Positions 8,131 through 16,519 are shown, counted from the stretch's first letter. The stretch is 64,000 bases of DNA from DATDAH01 sp963845425 (GCA_963845425.1 CAWJSC010000017.1:1-64000); one strand, 5' to 3'. The notes: generated by a model not told the origin, from the letters alone. Translations and numbers: made by a program.

Positions 8131-8326
8131 CGAAGCCGATCGCCCGCCTGGCCACCGGCGTCGACGACCGCCAGAGCCACACCCTCGCCGGCGCGCAGGT
8201 GACCCTCGACCGCCTCGCCGCCGCCGCCGAAGCCGAAGCGGGTTCCCCGGCGGGCTGATCCACCCGAACGGCTGAACGGTGCCCCGCCCGGGAAGATCCG
8301 AGCCGACGCCGGGGTTGGCCGGACAC

Positions 8327-8629
8327 ATGGAGATCCGCATCGACGACGACGCCCTCGCCCTCATCGAGTCCAAGGGTGGGGTGGTGGCCCTCGACTTCAT
8401 CCCTCCGGTCGGCTGAGGCAAGGACCTCGAGGTGTCGGTCGACACCAACACCAAGCACAAGAACCTCTCGCCGTACCAGGTCAACCTGCTCGACGGCATC
8501 CGGGTGCTGGTCGCCCCCCGGTTCGAGCAGTACTGCACCGAGGTACACCTCTACACCCGCCGGGGAGCCTTCGGCCGGAAGCTGAGCATGGACACGGTGC
8601 ACGCCCACGGCCCGGCCTGCCGCCACTGA
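8327..8629 (+). CDS. HesB-like protein with in-frame TGA, candidate selenoprotein
   Basis: From the ATG at 8327, 29 codons (MEIRIDDDALALIESKGGVV...FIPPVG) are followed by TGA at 8414-8416. Another 70 codons continue in the same frame to TGA at 8627, including LDGIRVLVAPRFEQYCTEVH and ending AHGPACRH. The layout fits the small HesB/IscA-related family: N-terminal D-x-A-L-x-x-I-x-S-K-G-G, a chalcogen position, then D-G-I-x-V. Some members of that family carry selenocysteine at the aligned position. A 6-bp perfect hairpin, GGTGTC-GGTC-GACACC, lies at 8431-8446 with its loop 20 bases after the TGA, within the range known for bacterial SECIS elements. The alternative is a simple nonsense mutation. 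No SelB/SelC genes are in this window. Confidence 0.55.
8431..8446 (+). promoter_or_regulatory. Candidate bacterial SECIS hairpin
   Basis: A perfect 6-bp stem GGTGTC/GACACC with a GGTC tetraloop whose first two bases are G, the loop starting 20 bases downstream of the in-frame TGA. Published descriptions of bacterial SECIS elements require a short upper stem, a G at the start of the loop and roughly 16-37 nt from the UGA. All three hold here. Such short stems also occur by chance in GC-rich DNA. Confidence 0.45.
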
Positions 8630-8709
8630 AGCCGGCGGGGGTCGGTCGGCCGGCCGGCCCGATCACCGGACGGTCGGTCGGTCACGACGGTCTGGCCCCC
8701 GACGTCGCC

Positions 8710-9153
8710 TCAGGTGACCTCGACCCCGTCGAGGGCCGTTCGCAGGCCGGCGGCGGCCCGGTCCCCGATCCGGCCGAAGGCCAGGCGCAGCAGCGGATCG
8801 GCGATGCGGAGCACGCCGTTGAGCGTGAGATCGGCCTGGTAGGTGACGAGGGTCTGGTCGCCGTCGGCCTCCACGGTGATGCGGTCGTCGGAGGTGAGGA
8901 ACCGATCCTCGGCCACCGCCCGCACGAACCCGGGCGGCGAGTGCTCGACGGTGACGTAGCGCAGCTTCAGGTCCCGCCCCGGGCTCTTGACGGTCACGTC
9001 GAAGGCGCTGTCCGGCCCCGGCCCGTCACCCTCCGCCAAGACCGCCGCCGTGACCCCCGGATCCCACTCGGCGAAGTTGCGCAGATCCGCCATGTAGGCG
9101 AAGGCGTCCTCGACGCTGCGCGGCGCGCGGACCTTGGTGACGTACCGGGCCAT
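8710..9153 (-). CDS. SRPBCC family protein
   Basis: A 147-residue protein, MARYVTKVRAPRSVEDAFAY, with the motif A-Y-M-A-D-L-R-N-F-A-E-W-D-P-G-V typical of the polyketide cyclase/dehydrase subgroup of SRPBCC proteins. DQTLVTYQADLTLNG and the C-terminal helix follow. The likely role is cytosolic hydrophobic ligand binding. It is divergent from the Kelch-like membrane protein gene. Confidence 0.85.
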   Translation of the reverse strand: MARYVTKVRAPRSVEDAFAYMADLRNFAEWDPGVTAAVLAEGDGPGPDSAFDVTVKSPGRDLKLRYVTVEHSPPGFVRAVAEDRFLTSDDRITVEADGDQTLVTYQADLTLNGVLRIADPLLRLAFGRIGDRAAAGLRTALDGVEVT

Positions 9154-9315
9154 GGTGCTCCTGAGGTGAGAGGGAGGGTCCAGCCTGCCGTTGAGGTCGA
9201 CCGATCCGTCGTCAGGCCGCAGTCGGTCGGCGGCCTTCCGGGCAGTAGGAAGCGCAGTGCAGTGACGTTCGCCTCTACTGCGTGTTGGGGGTCGGTCGGA
9301 TAGTCGAATCGTGCG

Positions 9316-10662
9316 ATGTCATCGATCGATCCGTTTCGGCGTCGCGGAGTCATGAGCGCGCGTCGCTGGTCCGTGGTGGTGGTCACGGTCGTGGTCGTGG
9401 TCGTTGTGGTGCTGGTCGCCTTTCTCGCCGGGGGAGGTGACGACGAACGCGCGCAGCCCGCCTCCACGACCACCACGTCGGTGTCCGCCTCCATGACCAC
9501 CACGTCGGTGTCCGACTCGACGACGACCTCGCCGCCGTCCAGCCAGGTGCCCGACACGTGGGTCGCAGGCCCGGACGCTCCGTTCTGGCTGGGTGGACTG
9601 GTGGTGCCGGCCGGCGAGGTGGTGGTGGCCGGGGCGGGTGGGTGCTGCTCGATGCTTCCAGGACCGGAGCTGGCTGCGTACCGTGCGGCAACGCGAACCT
9701 GGAGCCTTCTGCCCTCGTCTCCTACTGGTTGCGGGCCGACGGCCCCGGTCTGGACCGGACAGGAGCTGGTCGTCCTGGCCGGTCGGACCTCACCGACCTG
9801 CGACGGCCCTGAGGCGGTGGCCGATCCGTCCGCGTACGCGCTCGACCCGTCAGCGGAGACGTGGCGGCGGCTGGCATCGGCACCGGTCACGTTGTCGTAC
9901 GGGGAGGCGTTCTGGACCGGGCGCGAAGTCCTCGTCCTCGGCAGCGAAGGCACACGCCCAGGCCGTGACGTCCTCTTGAGCTACTCGCCGGACCGCGACA
10001 CGTGGCGGATCGGTCAGGCGCCCCCGGTACCGGAACGATTCGGCTCGTCGGTCGTCTGGACGGGCGACGTGCTGCTCGTCTGGGGTGGCGAGGTCGACGC
10101 GCCGGGCACCGCGGCGGGGATCATGTCCCTGCGAGACGGGGCGGCGTATGACCCTGACCGCGACACGTGGACCACCGTTCCGGCCGCGCCGATCCCTGGC
10201 GCCGCCGGGGCCGTGACTGCATGGACCGGTGAGGAGATGGTGGTCTGGGGTGGGCAAGGCACCGAAGGCGGCGGCGCCATCAGCGTCCCGCGCGACGCCG
10301 GCGCGGCCTACGACCCCGACACCCAGCAGTGGCGCATGATCGCCACCGCGCCGACGTCGGTGCGTCAGGTCATCGCCGAGAGCGAGGGGTTCGCTGGCCG
10401 CGGCGCCTGGACCGGGGGCGAGCTCGTGGTGCTCCTCGGGCAACCGGGACCCGGAATGGATCAACCACTGGCGGGCGGGGCATACGATCCGGCACGAGAC
10501 GTCTGGAGGGTGCTGCCGATGGACTCAGGCATGTCCTATGCCGCGTCGGTGGTTTGGACCGGACGCTCGGCGGCCGTGATCGGTGGGTACCGGGTGGGTG
10601 AGGAACGCCTCGAAGGCGTGCCACCCCACGTGGTCGAGCTCGTTCCCGATGCTCGATCGTGA
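9316..10662 (+). CDS. Membrane-anchored Kelch-type beta-propeller protein
   Basis: The 448-residue protein has a short basic N-terminus and a single strongly hydrophobic segment (residues about 18-41, VVVVTVVVVVVVVLVAFLAG). A Ser/Thr-rich linker (about 45-78) follows. The rest consists of Kelch-like repeats in which W-T-G-x-E-x-V-V-x-G-G alternates with A-Y-D-P-x-x-D-T-W (for example AAYDPDRDTWTTVP and AAYDPDTQQWRMI). The topology predicts an extracytoplasmic propeller. No enzyme residues were recognised; binding or sensing is the safest guess. An internal ATG at 9352 is an alternative start. Confidence 0.8.
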   Translation: MSSIDPFRRRGVMSARRWSVVVVTVVVVVVVVLVAFLAGGGDDERAQPASTTTTSVSASMTTTSVSDSTTTSPPSSQVPDTWVAGPDAPFWLGGLVVPAGEVVVAGAGGCCSMLPGPELAAYRAATRTWSLLPSSPTGCGPTAPVWTGQELVVLAGRTSPTCDGPEAVADPSAYALDPSAETWRRLASAPVTLSYGEAFWTGREVLVLGSEGTRPGRDVLLSYSPDRDTWRIGQAPPVPERFGSSVVWTGDVLLVWGGEVDAPGTAAGIMSLRDGAAYDPDRDTWTTVPAAPIPGAAGAVTAWTGEEMVVWGGQGTEGGGAISVPRDAGAAYDPDTQQWRMIATAPTSVRQVIAESEGFAGRGAWTGGELVVLLGQPGPGMDQPLAGGAYDPARDVWRVLPMDSGMSYAASVVWTGRSAAVIGGYRVGEERLEGVPPHVVELVPDARS

Positions 10663-10744
10663 TTGCAGGCGCCGCCGTCTCTCAGGGCTTGGCCGTCGTG
10701 TCCACCGGCCACCACGGATGGCATGCACACGAGGCGGTGGGGCA

Positions 10745-11149
10745 TCATCTGACGGGCGACTGCGGCCCCTCGATGATCTGTTGCAGGTGCGCGGCGATGG
10801 TCGCGACGTCCGAATTACCGCCGGACACCCTGATGACGAGGTCGTGGACGTCGGCGTTTCGGGCGCGTTCCACGGGCGCCCCATTGAGGTTGAGGAAGAC
10901 GGCGGTCGCCAGCCAGCCGAGGCGCTTGTTCCCGTCGACCAGGGCGTGGTTGATCACGATCGACTCGAGCAGTGCCGCGGACTTGGTCCAGATGTCCGGG
11001 TAGGCGTCCTCGCCGAACACGCTCGCCTGCGGACGAGCGACCGCAGATGCCAACAGCCCGATGTCGCGAACCGGTGGCGGATCACCGAGTAGCCGTCGAG
11101 CGAGCGCCAGCAGGTCCTCGAGGTCGAGGTACTCGGGCCGGTCGCTCAT
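10745..11149 (-). CDS. doc: Doc-family toxin (Fic/DOC fold)
   Basis: A 134-residue protein with the motif INHALVDGNKRLGW (residues about 65-78), the H-x-F/L-x-D/N-G-N-K-R signature of Doc. Doc toxins phosphorylate elongation factor Tu and halt translation. The N-terminal EYLDLEDLLALARRLLGD and the segment RDIGLLASAVARPQASVFGE are also family-typical. The start overlaps the upstream antitoxin stop by 4 bp (ATGA), the normal antitoxin-first arrangement of phd-doc operons. Confidence 0.9.
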   Translation of the reverse strand: MSDRPEYLDLEDLLALARRLLGDPPPVRDIGLLASAVARPQASVFGEDAYPDIWTKSAALLESIVINHALVDGNKRLGWLATAVFLNLNGAPVERARNADVHDLVIRVSGGNSDVATIAAHLQQIIEGPQSPVR

Positions 11150-11343
11150 TGACCGAGACGCTCGAGCGCCTCGGCGTGGGCTTCGGTGATGACCACCGCG
11201 GACGCTTCGACCCGTTCTTGGTGGGCCTGACGGGCGAGATAGTCACGGACGGCCCGCCGCGCTGCCTCCTGCATCGAGATGCCCTCGGCTGCGGCGCGCT
11301 CGCGAAGAGCGGACTGCTCGGCGTCACTGAGGCGAAGCGTCAT
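11146..11343 (-). CDS. Ribbon-helix-helix antitoxin partner of Doc
   Basis: The ATG at 11343 gives a 65-residue protein starting MTLRLSDAEQSALRERAAAE, then GISMQEAARRAVRDYLARQA. This is a ribbon-helix-helix DNA-binding domain followed by a short C-terminal tail likely to mask the toxin. The frame stays open further upstream, but the palindromic operator 16 bp before this ATG supports this start. It would neutralise Doc and repress its own operon. Confidence 0.85.
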   Translation of the reverse strand: MTLRLSDAEQSALRERAAAEGISMQEAARRAVRDYLARQAHQERVEASAVVITEAHAEALERLGQ

Positions 11344-11358
11344 GGCCACGACAACGAC

Positions 11359-11375
11359 GGTATCAGAGTGATACC
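11359..11375. promoter_or_regulatory. Palindromic operator of the antitoxin-doc operon
   Basis: GGTATCA-GAG-TGATACC is a perfect 7-bp inverted repeat with a 3-bp centre, 16 bp upstream of the antitoxin start. This is where ribbon-helix-helix antitoxins bind for autoregulation. Confidence 0.65.
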
Positions 11376-11522
11376 TCACGGCTGCGAAATTGTCGCAGTC
11401 GGAGGGCCGGTCCGAATGCGCGTCGACGGGCCGGTCTGTCCGGACCATGGGCCGGGCCGATCGCGGTCGCGCCGTGCCCCTGGATCGAGCACACTGGTCA
11501 ACGAACGAAGGAGCAAGAGCTG

Positions 11523-12842
11523 ATGAGTGACGCCATCGACGAACGATCCGACTACCTGGACGCCGACATCTGGACGCCCGAGATGGAGATGGCCGAGAAG
11601 GGCGCAGGCGTGCCCGACGCCGCCGACCTGGCCCTGGCGGACATCAACCCCGCCAACCCGCATCTGTTCAAGGAGGACCGGTGGCACGACCACTTCGCCC
11701 GCCTCCGGGCCGAGGATCCCGTGCACCTCAACGAGCTCGAGACGGCGGGCCGCTACTGGTCGGTGACCAAGTACGACGATGTCCGAGCCGTCGACGGTGA
11801 CTGGGAGACGTTCTCGTCGGCGCACGGCATCACCCTGGGCCTTCGCCCGACTCCCGAGAACGACGCGCAGTTCGAGAAGATCACGTCGTTCATCTCCATG
11901 GATCCCCCGAAGCACACCGAGCAGCGCAAGACCGTGCGCTCCGTGTCGGCGCCCAGCAACCTGCGCAACCTCGAGCCGCTGATCCGTGAGCGCACGGTGG
12001 AGGTGCTCGAGGCGCTGCCCGAGGGCGAGAGCTTCGACTGGGTCGACCGCGTGTCGGTGGAGCTCACGACGTTGCTGTTGGCGACCCTGTTCGATTTCCC
12101 GCTGGAGGACCGTCGCAAGCTCACCCGTTGGTCCGACGTCGTCTTCGCCGTCCCCGAGCCCGGCGGCCTCGTCGAGACCCAGCAACAGAAGATCGACGAG
12201 CTGATGGAGTGCGTCGCCTACTTCGAACGACTGTGGGAGCAACGGCGGAAGGACCCCGGGTTCGACCTCGTGTCGATGCTGGCTAACGGCGAGGCCACCA
12301 GGGACATGCCCACCCTGGCCCATCTCGGCAACCTCATGTTGCTGATCGTCGGCGGCAACGACACGACCCGCAACACCATGTCCGGCAGCGTCTACGGGCT
12401 CGACACCTTCCCGGACCAGTACGACAAGCTGGTCGCCGACCCCGGCTTGGTGAAGAACCTCGTGCCCGAGATCATCCGCTGGCAGACCCCGCTGCCGTAC
12501 ATGCGCCGCACAGCCACCCGCGACTGTGAGATCCGCGACCAGAAGGTCCGCAAAGGCGACCAGGTCCTGATGTGGTACCTGTCGGCCAACCGCGACGAGG
12601 ACGTGTTCGCCGACGCCGACGTCATCGACCTCGAACGCCCCAACGCCGACCGACACCTCTCGTTCGGCTACGGCATCCACTACTGCATGGGCAGTCGCCT
12701 CGCCGAACTACAGCTCCGGGTGCTGTGGGAGGAGATCCTCGAGCGCATCGAGCGCATCGAGGTCCAGGCCGAGCCGGAGCGGACTTTCTCGTCCTTCGTG
12801 CACGGCTACACCAACCTCCCGGTCATCCTGACTCGCCGCTGA
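11523..12842 (+). CDS. Cytochrome P450, CYP153-like terminal hydroxylase
   Basis: A 439-residue protein, family length. The I-helix oxygen-activating motif is IVGGNDTTRNTMSG (about 275-288). The ExxR helix is EIIRWQ. The heme-thiolate loop is FGYGIHYCMGSRLAELQ (Cys about 388). The segments YFERLWEQRR, LPYMRRTATR and LQLRVLWEEILERIERIEV are hallmarks of CYP153, soluble P450s that hydroxylate the terminal carbon of alkanes and fatty acids with ferredoxin and ferredoxin reductase. No ferredoxin or reductase gene is adjacent, so partners must be elsewhere. GAAGGAGCAAGAGCTG before the ATG supplies the ribosome site. A hairpin terminator follows. Confidence 0.92.
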   Translation: MSDAIDERSDYLDADIWTPEMEMAEKGAGVPDAADLALADINPANPHLFKEDRWHDHFARLRAEDPVHLNELETAGRYWSVTKYDDVRAVDGDWETFSSAHGITLGLRPTPENDAQFEKITSFISMDPPKHTEQRKTVRSVSAPSNLRNLEPLIRERTVEVLEALPEGESFDWVDRVSVELTTLLLATLFDFPLEDRRKLTRWSDVVFAVPEPGGLVETQQQKIDELMECVAYFERLWEQRRKDPGFDLVSMLANGEATRDMPTLAHLGNLMLLIVGGNDTTRNTMSGSVYGLDTFPDQYDKLVADPGLVKNLVPEIIRWQTPLPYMRRTATRDCEIRDQKVRKGDQVLMWYLSANRDEDVFADADVIDLERPNADRHLSFGYGIHYCMGSRLAELQLRVLWEEILERIERIEVQAEPERTFSSFVHGYTNLPVILTRR

Positions 12843-12863
12843 TCCGGCGTCGAGCGCCGGATC
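12841..12863 (+). terminator. Hairpin terminator after the P450
   Basis: GATCCGGCG and CGCCGGATC form a perfect 9-bp stem with a 5-nt loop that overlaps the TGA stop. There is no U-tract. Confidence 0.6.
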
Positions 12864-12996
12864 GGACCGGGTCGGCGCCGGCCGTCGACCACCGGTGACC
12901 GGCCGATACGGGAAACGAGCGCCGAGCAGGAGTGTCGGAGCCGCCCACGGCGCCTGACCGCAGGCGCCGGCTGCTACCCGGCGGTACCGGCGGGCC

Positions 12997-13203
12997 GTGT
13001 GGCGCCAGATCCACCCGCATCTCCGCGACGAGCCGGTGATGCGCAAGGAGTGCGCCACCTGTGGTGGCCGGGTGGTCTACGGGGGTCACGGGCCGGCGGG
13101 GTGCTGTGTCTCGGATGGCTACCAGGGCCCGGAGTGCACCTACTTCGACTGCGAGTCGTGTGACATCCGGTGGTGCGTCCAGATGGACGAGCGGGAGCCG
13201 TGA
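12997..13203 (+). CDS. Small cysteine-rich zinc-ribbon-like protein
   Basis: A 68-residue frame (GTG start; an in-frame ATG at 13039 would give a shorter form). It contains CATCGGR, then GPAGCC, ECTYFDCESCDIRWC. Eight cysteines in CxxC-type spacing suggest two structural zinc sites. No family is recognised. Its 3' end overlaps the decayed recombinase on the other strand. Confidence 0.4.
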   Translation: MWRQIHPHLRDEPVMRKECATCGGRVVYGGHGPAGCCVSDGYQGPECTYFDCESCDIRWCVQMDEREP

Positions 13204-13466
13204 CGGATGTACCGGCGGAGGACCTCCATCGAGGTGTGACCAGTCGATTGGCGATCTGACGCTCGTTGGCCCCGTTGGCCGCCGCGGTTGTGGCGAACCC
13301 CGCTCGGAGGGAGTGGCCGGAGAACTCGGCGGGGTCGAGCCAGGCCCGCAGGGCGGTGACGGGACAGGTCCGGGGGTCGACGCCCGCCGGAGGTGGTCGT
13401 CGGCGGTGCCAGGGGCCGGTGGGGTGCTGGGCAGATTCGCCACCAAGGAGGAGGCGGAACGGGCAT
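13140..13466 (-). pseudogene. Decayed tyrosine recombinase (integrase) C-terminal domain
   Basis: In one minus frame the segment ALRAWLDPAEFSGHSLRAGF followed by ATTAAANGANERQIAN is the catalytic arginine region (H-x-L-R) of a tyrosine recombinase. It continues in a different frame with TGHTSMEVLRRYIRHGS, giving the catalytic His and Tyr. A frameshift near 13240 separates the two, and the N-terminal domain is missing. It marks an earlier integration event next to the intact integrase. Confidence 0.7.
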
Positions 13467-13632
13467 TACGTGAGTGGGAGGAAGAGGACGGACGTCTACG
13501 TCACGTTCCAGAGTGACGAGATCGAATCACACGATGAGGCCTTGTGCGGGAGGGTGATCTGGGTGGCCGACTCGTCGGATCGCGGCCGGATATGGGCGAA
13601 GGTGCTCTTGGCCTATCGCTACTGTCGAAGTT

Positions 13633-14580
13633 GTGACTGCTGTGGAACTCCTCACCGGAGCGAGTGTGTGGTCCGAGATCACGGCCAAGTGCAGATCGAC
13701 AAAGCAGCACGCTGTGGCAGTCGCGTACCTGGGTGTTGGCTCGCACGAGCGTCTGCCCCTCACCAAGGGCGACATCCTGGTCGTGAACGGGTCGGACCAC
13801 AGCTTCGGGACCGGTGCAGTCAACCCCGGATCGCTGGCCCGCTACTTGTCCGCGGGTGTCGAGATCTCCTCAGATCCGACGTTGCACGCCAAAGTCTTCG
13901 TGCTCGGCAACACTGCCTTCGTTGGCTCCGCAAATAATTCCCAGGCGTCGGAGAAGGAACTGAACGAGGCCATGGTGCGCACGACGGACGCTGGTGTCGT
14001 CTCGGCATCCCGCAAGTTCGTTGAGCGGGTCGCAGGAGAGGGGGAGGCCGTTACCGACGAGTTTCTCGCTCGTGCCCACTCGCTCTGGAAGCCGCCGGAG
14101 CGTGGTGGTGGTCATGAGCCGCGTGATCGAGGACCACTAAAGCCGGTCCCTGATGAACCGTTCCGCCTTGTGGTGGTCGAGACGGTGCCCTGGGAGCCGG
14201 GCGAGAAGGACACGGCCGTGATCGAGCGGATCGAGGACGAGGTGATCCGACGAGTTCCCAGTGCTTACGCCACGACGTACAACTACTTCCGAGATGTCTC
14301 TGTGCGGGTCGGGGATGTGCTTGTGTTGGCCTGGAAACCGAAGGTTGAACCGTATCTAGCGCCGCCGCAGGTAGTTGTCCACGTCGAGAAGGTGAAAGGC
14401 CGCTGGCCCCACGACATCGTGTTCACCCGGTACTCCACCGAACTTGAGGAGGTGCCGCTACCGGACGACTGCACGAAACTGCTTCCCGGCGGCGAGCGAT
14501 CACAGCGACTGATCAAGAGGCCCGAGGATCGCAAGAAGTTGCTCGCGCTCTGGGAACTCGACGACCCCGGCTCGCCCTGA
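13633..14580 (+). CDS. Phospholipase D-like (HKD) domain protein
   Basis: A 315-residue protein from a GTG start. The N-terminal 140 residues carry one HKD-type motif, DPTLHAKVFVLGNTAFVGSA followed by NNSQ (about residues 80-103): H-x-K, then G-S-x-N-x-S, as in PLD-superfamily nucleases. The remaining C-terminal region (about 180-315) has no recognised domain. A single HKD half-site means an active enzyme would need to dimerise. It sits between two recombinase genes, and a nuclease role in defence or mobile DNA is an inference. Confidence 0.65.
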   Translation: MTAVELLTGASVWSEITAKCRSTKQHAVAVAYLGVGSHERLPLTKGDILVVNGSDHSFGTGAVNPGSLARYLSAGVEISSDPTLHAKVFVLGNTAFVGSANNSQASEKELNEAMVRTTDAGVVSASRKFVERVAGEGEAVTDEFLARAHSLWKPPERGGGHEPRDRGPLKPVPDEPFRLVVVETVPWEPGEKDTAVIERIEDEVIRRVPSAYATTYNYFRDVSVRVGDVLVLAWKPKVEPYLAPPQVVVHVEKVKGRWPHDIVFTRYSTELEEVPLPDDCTKLLPGGERSQRLIKRPEDRKKLLALWELDDPGSP

Positions 14581-14607
14581 CCTATGACCCGATCACCCAC
14601 AGCCCGA

Positions 14608-15585
14608 TCAGGTGCCCCCGATCAAGTCGGCGATCTGCTGTGCCGCGGCGGCCTGCATCCCAGGGAGCACGTGTACGTACTGCTTCATGGTGAACTCCGG
14701 CGAGGCATGACCGAGCCGCTCGCTCATGACCCGCACACCAACGCCGGCGGCGAGGCCGAGCGTGGCGTGCGTGTGCCGCAGGTCATGCAGACGGATCCGT
14801 GGCAGCCCAGACCGTGCGACGAGCCGGTCGAACCGTTGTGTGAACAGATCAGGATGCAGTCGGACTCCGTTCTCGTCCGTGAAGACGAGATCGGTCGGCC
14901 CGGGCTCGCTGCCGACGCCCGCGACCTTGTCACGGTGCCGGCGAAGGACAGACGCCGTTTCCGCGTCGAGCTCGACCATCCGGGGCCGGTGGGTCTTCGG
15001 CGTCGAGTCGACCACCTCGTAGGCAATGGACACCAGGGTGTGGCGGATGACGACCTGGCCGCGGTCCAGGTCGAGATCGCCCCACCTCAGACCGAGGACC
15101 TCGCCACGCCGCATCCCCGTTAGTGCGGCGAGACGAAATGCGGCATAGAGCGGTTCATGCTCGAGCGAGGCCAGGAACCGCTGGAGCTCGTCGGCGTTCC
15201 AGACACTCATCTCATGGCGCGCCCCGCTGGTCGCCCTGGGCGGCTTGGCCTTGGTGGCCGGGTTCTCCGCGATCAGGTCGAGGTCCACAGCATCGGCAAG
15301 AGCCCCGTGGATGATCACGTGGATGTAGCGGACGGTGGACACGCTCAACCCACCTGCGCCGTTGCACCGGCCAGCCTCGAGGAGCATCCCGTACAGGGCG
15401 TTGAGCTCTCGGGCGGTGAGATCGGCAATCGGCTGAGATCCGAGGGTGGGCAGCACGTGCAGCAACATGTTGCGCCGGTACGAATCCCACGTACTTGGCT
15501 TCAGCCGGCCTCGCATCAACGGGAGCCATTCGGTGTTCACGAAGGTGGCGAACGTCGTCGTGGTGGTGTTCGTAGGCTGGGTCAT
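14608..15585 (-). CDS. Tyrosine recombinase/integrase
   Basis: The ATG at 15585 is preceded by AGGAGGTCCTGGC; the frame is open further upstream but lacks a ribosome site. The 325-residue protein has a SAM-like arm/core-binding domain (FVNTEWLPLMRGRLKPSTWD). Its catalytic domain carries Arg in LTGMRRGEVLGLRWGD, H-x-x-R in IRLHDLRHTHATLGLAAG, His in SERLGHASPEFTMKQYVH, and the nucleophilic Tyr there. It would catalyse integration and excision of the element. With the adjacent excisionase-like gene it marks one probable edge of the accessory region to its right. Confidence 0.92.
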   Translation of the reverse strand: MTQPTNTTTTTFATFVNTEWLPLMRGRLKPSTWDSYRRNMLLHVLPTLGSQPIADLTARELNALYGMLLEAGRCNGAGGLSVSTVRYIHVIIHGALADAVDLDLIAENPATKAKPPRATSGARHEMSVWNADELQRFLASLEHEPLYAAFRLAALTGMRRGEVLGLRWGDLDLDRGQVVIRHTLVSIAYEVVDSTPKTHRPRMVELDAETASVLRRHRDKVAGVGSEPGPTDLVFTDENGVRLHPDLFTQRFDRLVARSGLPRIRLHDLRHTHATLGLAAGVGVRVMSERLGHASPEFTMKQYVHVLPGMQAAAAQQIADLIGGT

Positions 15586-15719
15586 GCCAGGACCTCCTGA
15601 GGTTCGGGCCAGGTCCCGGGGGTGTTGCCGCATCGCCCGGGACCACTGCACTGTGAGTGTCGAAGGTTATAGACTACCAAGGTTCATGGTCGAGCAGTCG
15701 ATGCTTCTAGACTCCGCGT

Positions 15720-15926
15720 ATGGCGCCCGTCGTCGAGACAGACGATCTTGTGGACGCCCGGTGGATCGCCGAGTACCTGGGCTTGGCGCAGCCGAACAGT
15801 GTCAGCACGTACCAGCGTCGTTACGACGACATGCCCCGTCCTGCGGTCGACCTTGGTCGTGGCCGGTGTCGACTGTGGGTCCGTCAGGAAATCGAGGCCT
15901 GGGCGGTGCAGACGGGCCGAAAGTGA
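15720..15926 (+). CDS. Excisionase-like helix-turn-helix protein
   Basis: A 68-residue protein: VDARWIAEYLGLAQPNSVST, then PAVDLGRGRCRLWVRQEIEA and W. This is the MerR-like winged helix-turn-helix seen in AlpA/Xis-type proteins. It is divergent from the integrase, as excisionases often are. It could act as a recombination directionality factor or a repressor of the integrase promoter. A TAGACT -10-like hexamer 6 bp before the ATG suggests a leaderless transcript. Confidence 0.65.
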   Translation: MAPVVETDDLVDARWIAEYLGLAQPNSVSTYQRRYDDMPRPAVDLGRGRCRLWVRQEIEAWAVQTGRK

Positions 15927-16087
15927 TCAGCGTCAGCTGCGAGTGCGTCGATCTCGTCCGGCTGCCCTGAGGCTCGCCAGCGTGCTGGCCCAGCAGGCCG
16001 GTGGAGACCGCCTCGACTGACCCAGTTCAGGCCCAACGCAAGTTGGGCGGCTCACCGGCCAACCTTGCAGTGGGAGGAGAGTTCTGG

Positions 16088-16519
16088 TCAGCGGACCTCG
16101 GGATAGGCGTGGATGCTGATGTCCCACTTCCAGCAGAGGGCCCTGAGCGCTGGATCAGTCTCGCCGACCACGACGCTGCGTCGGATCACGGCTCGGCTCG
16201 GGTACGCCCGGGCGAGCATGTCGATCCCGGCCAGGACCTGGCCGATGACGTCGTGGTTGAGGTGGCGCTTGGCCTCGATGACCTCGATCTCGTCGGTGTC
16301 CAGCTCCTCAGCCAGCACGTCCGAGGACCGGCGCCAGAGGGTCGGGCCCCTGTCAGGGGTGTCGGGAACCCAAAGCCCGTCGAGCCGACGGCCGGTCGCG
16401 GCGGGGAAGTTGCCCAGCCCTTTGCCGAGCTCCACTTCCAACCAGAGCGTGCCGCGGGTCAGCACCTCCTGCCAGTGGCGCTCGAGCAGGCGGTCCTCAT
16501 ACGTCCTCGGAAAGTTCAT
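16088..16519 (-). CDS. Small PD-(D/E)XK-like protein, block A last gene
   Basis: The ATG at 16519 overlaps the stop of the UDG-like gene (ATGA). The 143-residue protein contains L-D-G-L-W, then EIEVIEAKRHLNHDVIGQVL. An Asp about 45 residues before an E-x-K is a PD-(D/E)XK nuclease pattern, and an earlier Glu lies in LWLEVELGKG. A similar motif, QVIEVKRDFSRDGIGQLL, occurs in the protein at 34872-35405, suggesting a shared family. I infer a nuclease or recruited DNA-binding role; no database family is certain. Confidence 0.6.
   Translation of the reverse strand: MNFPRTYEDRLLERHWQEVLTRGTLWLEVELGKGLGNFPAATGRRLDGLWVPDTPDRGPTLWRRSSDVLAEELDTDEIEVIEAKRHLNHDVIGQVLAGIDMLARAYPSRAVIRRSVVVGETDPALRALCWKWDISIHAYPEVR

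Noticed and set aside
8118..8258. Plus-strand stretch IARLATGVDDRQSHTLAGAQ ending in TGA
   Set aside because: It reads protein-like but has no start or upstream continuation and overlaps a minus-strand relic. I could not decide which strand is real.
10663..10744. Gap between Kelch-like gene and doc checked for tRNA or small RNA
   Set aside because: 82 bp with no cloverleaf or notable hairpin.
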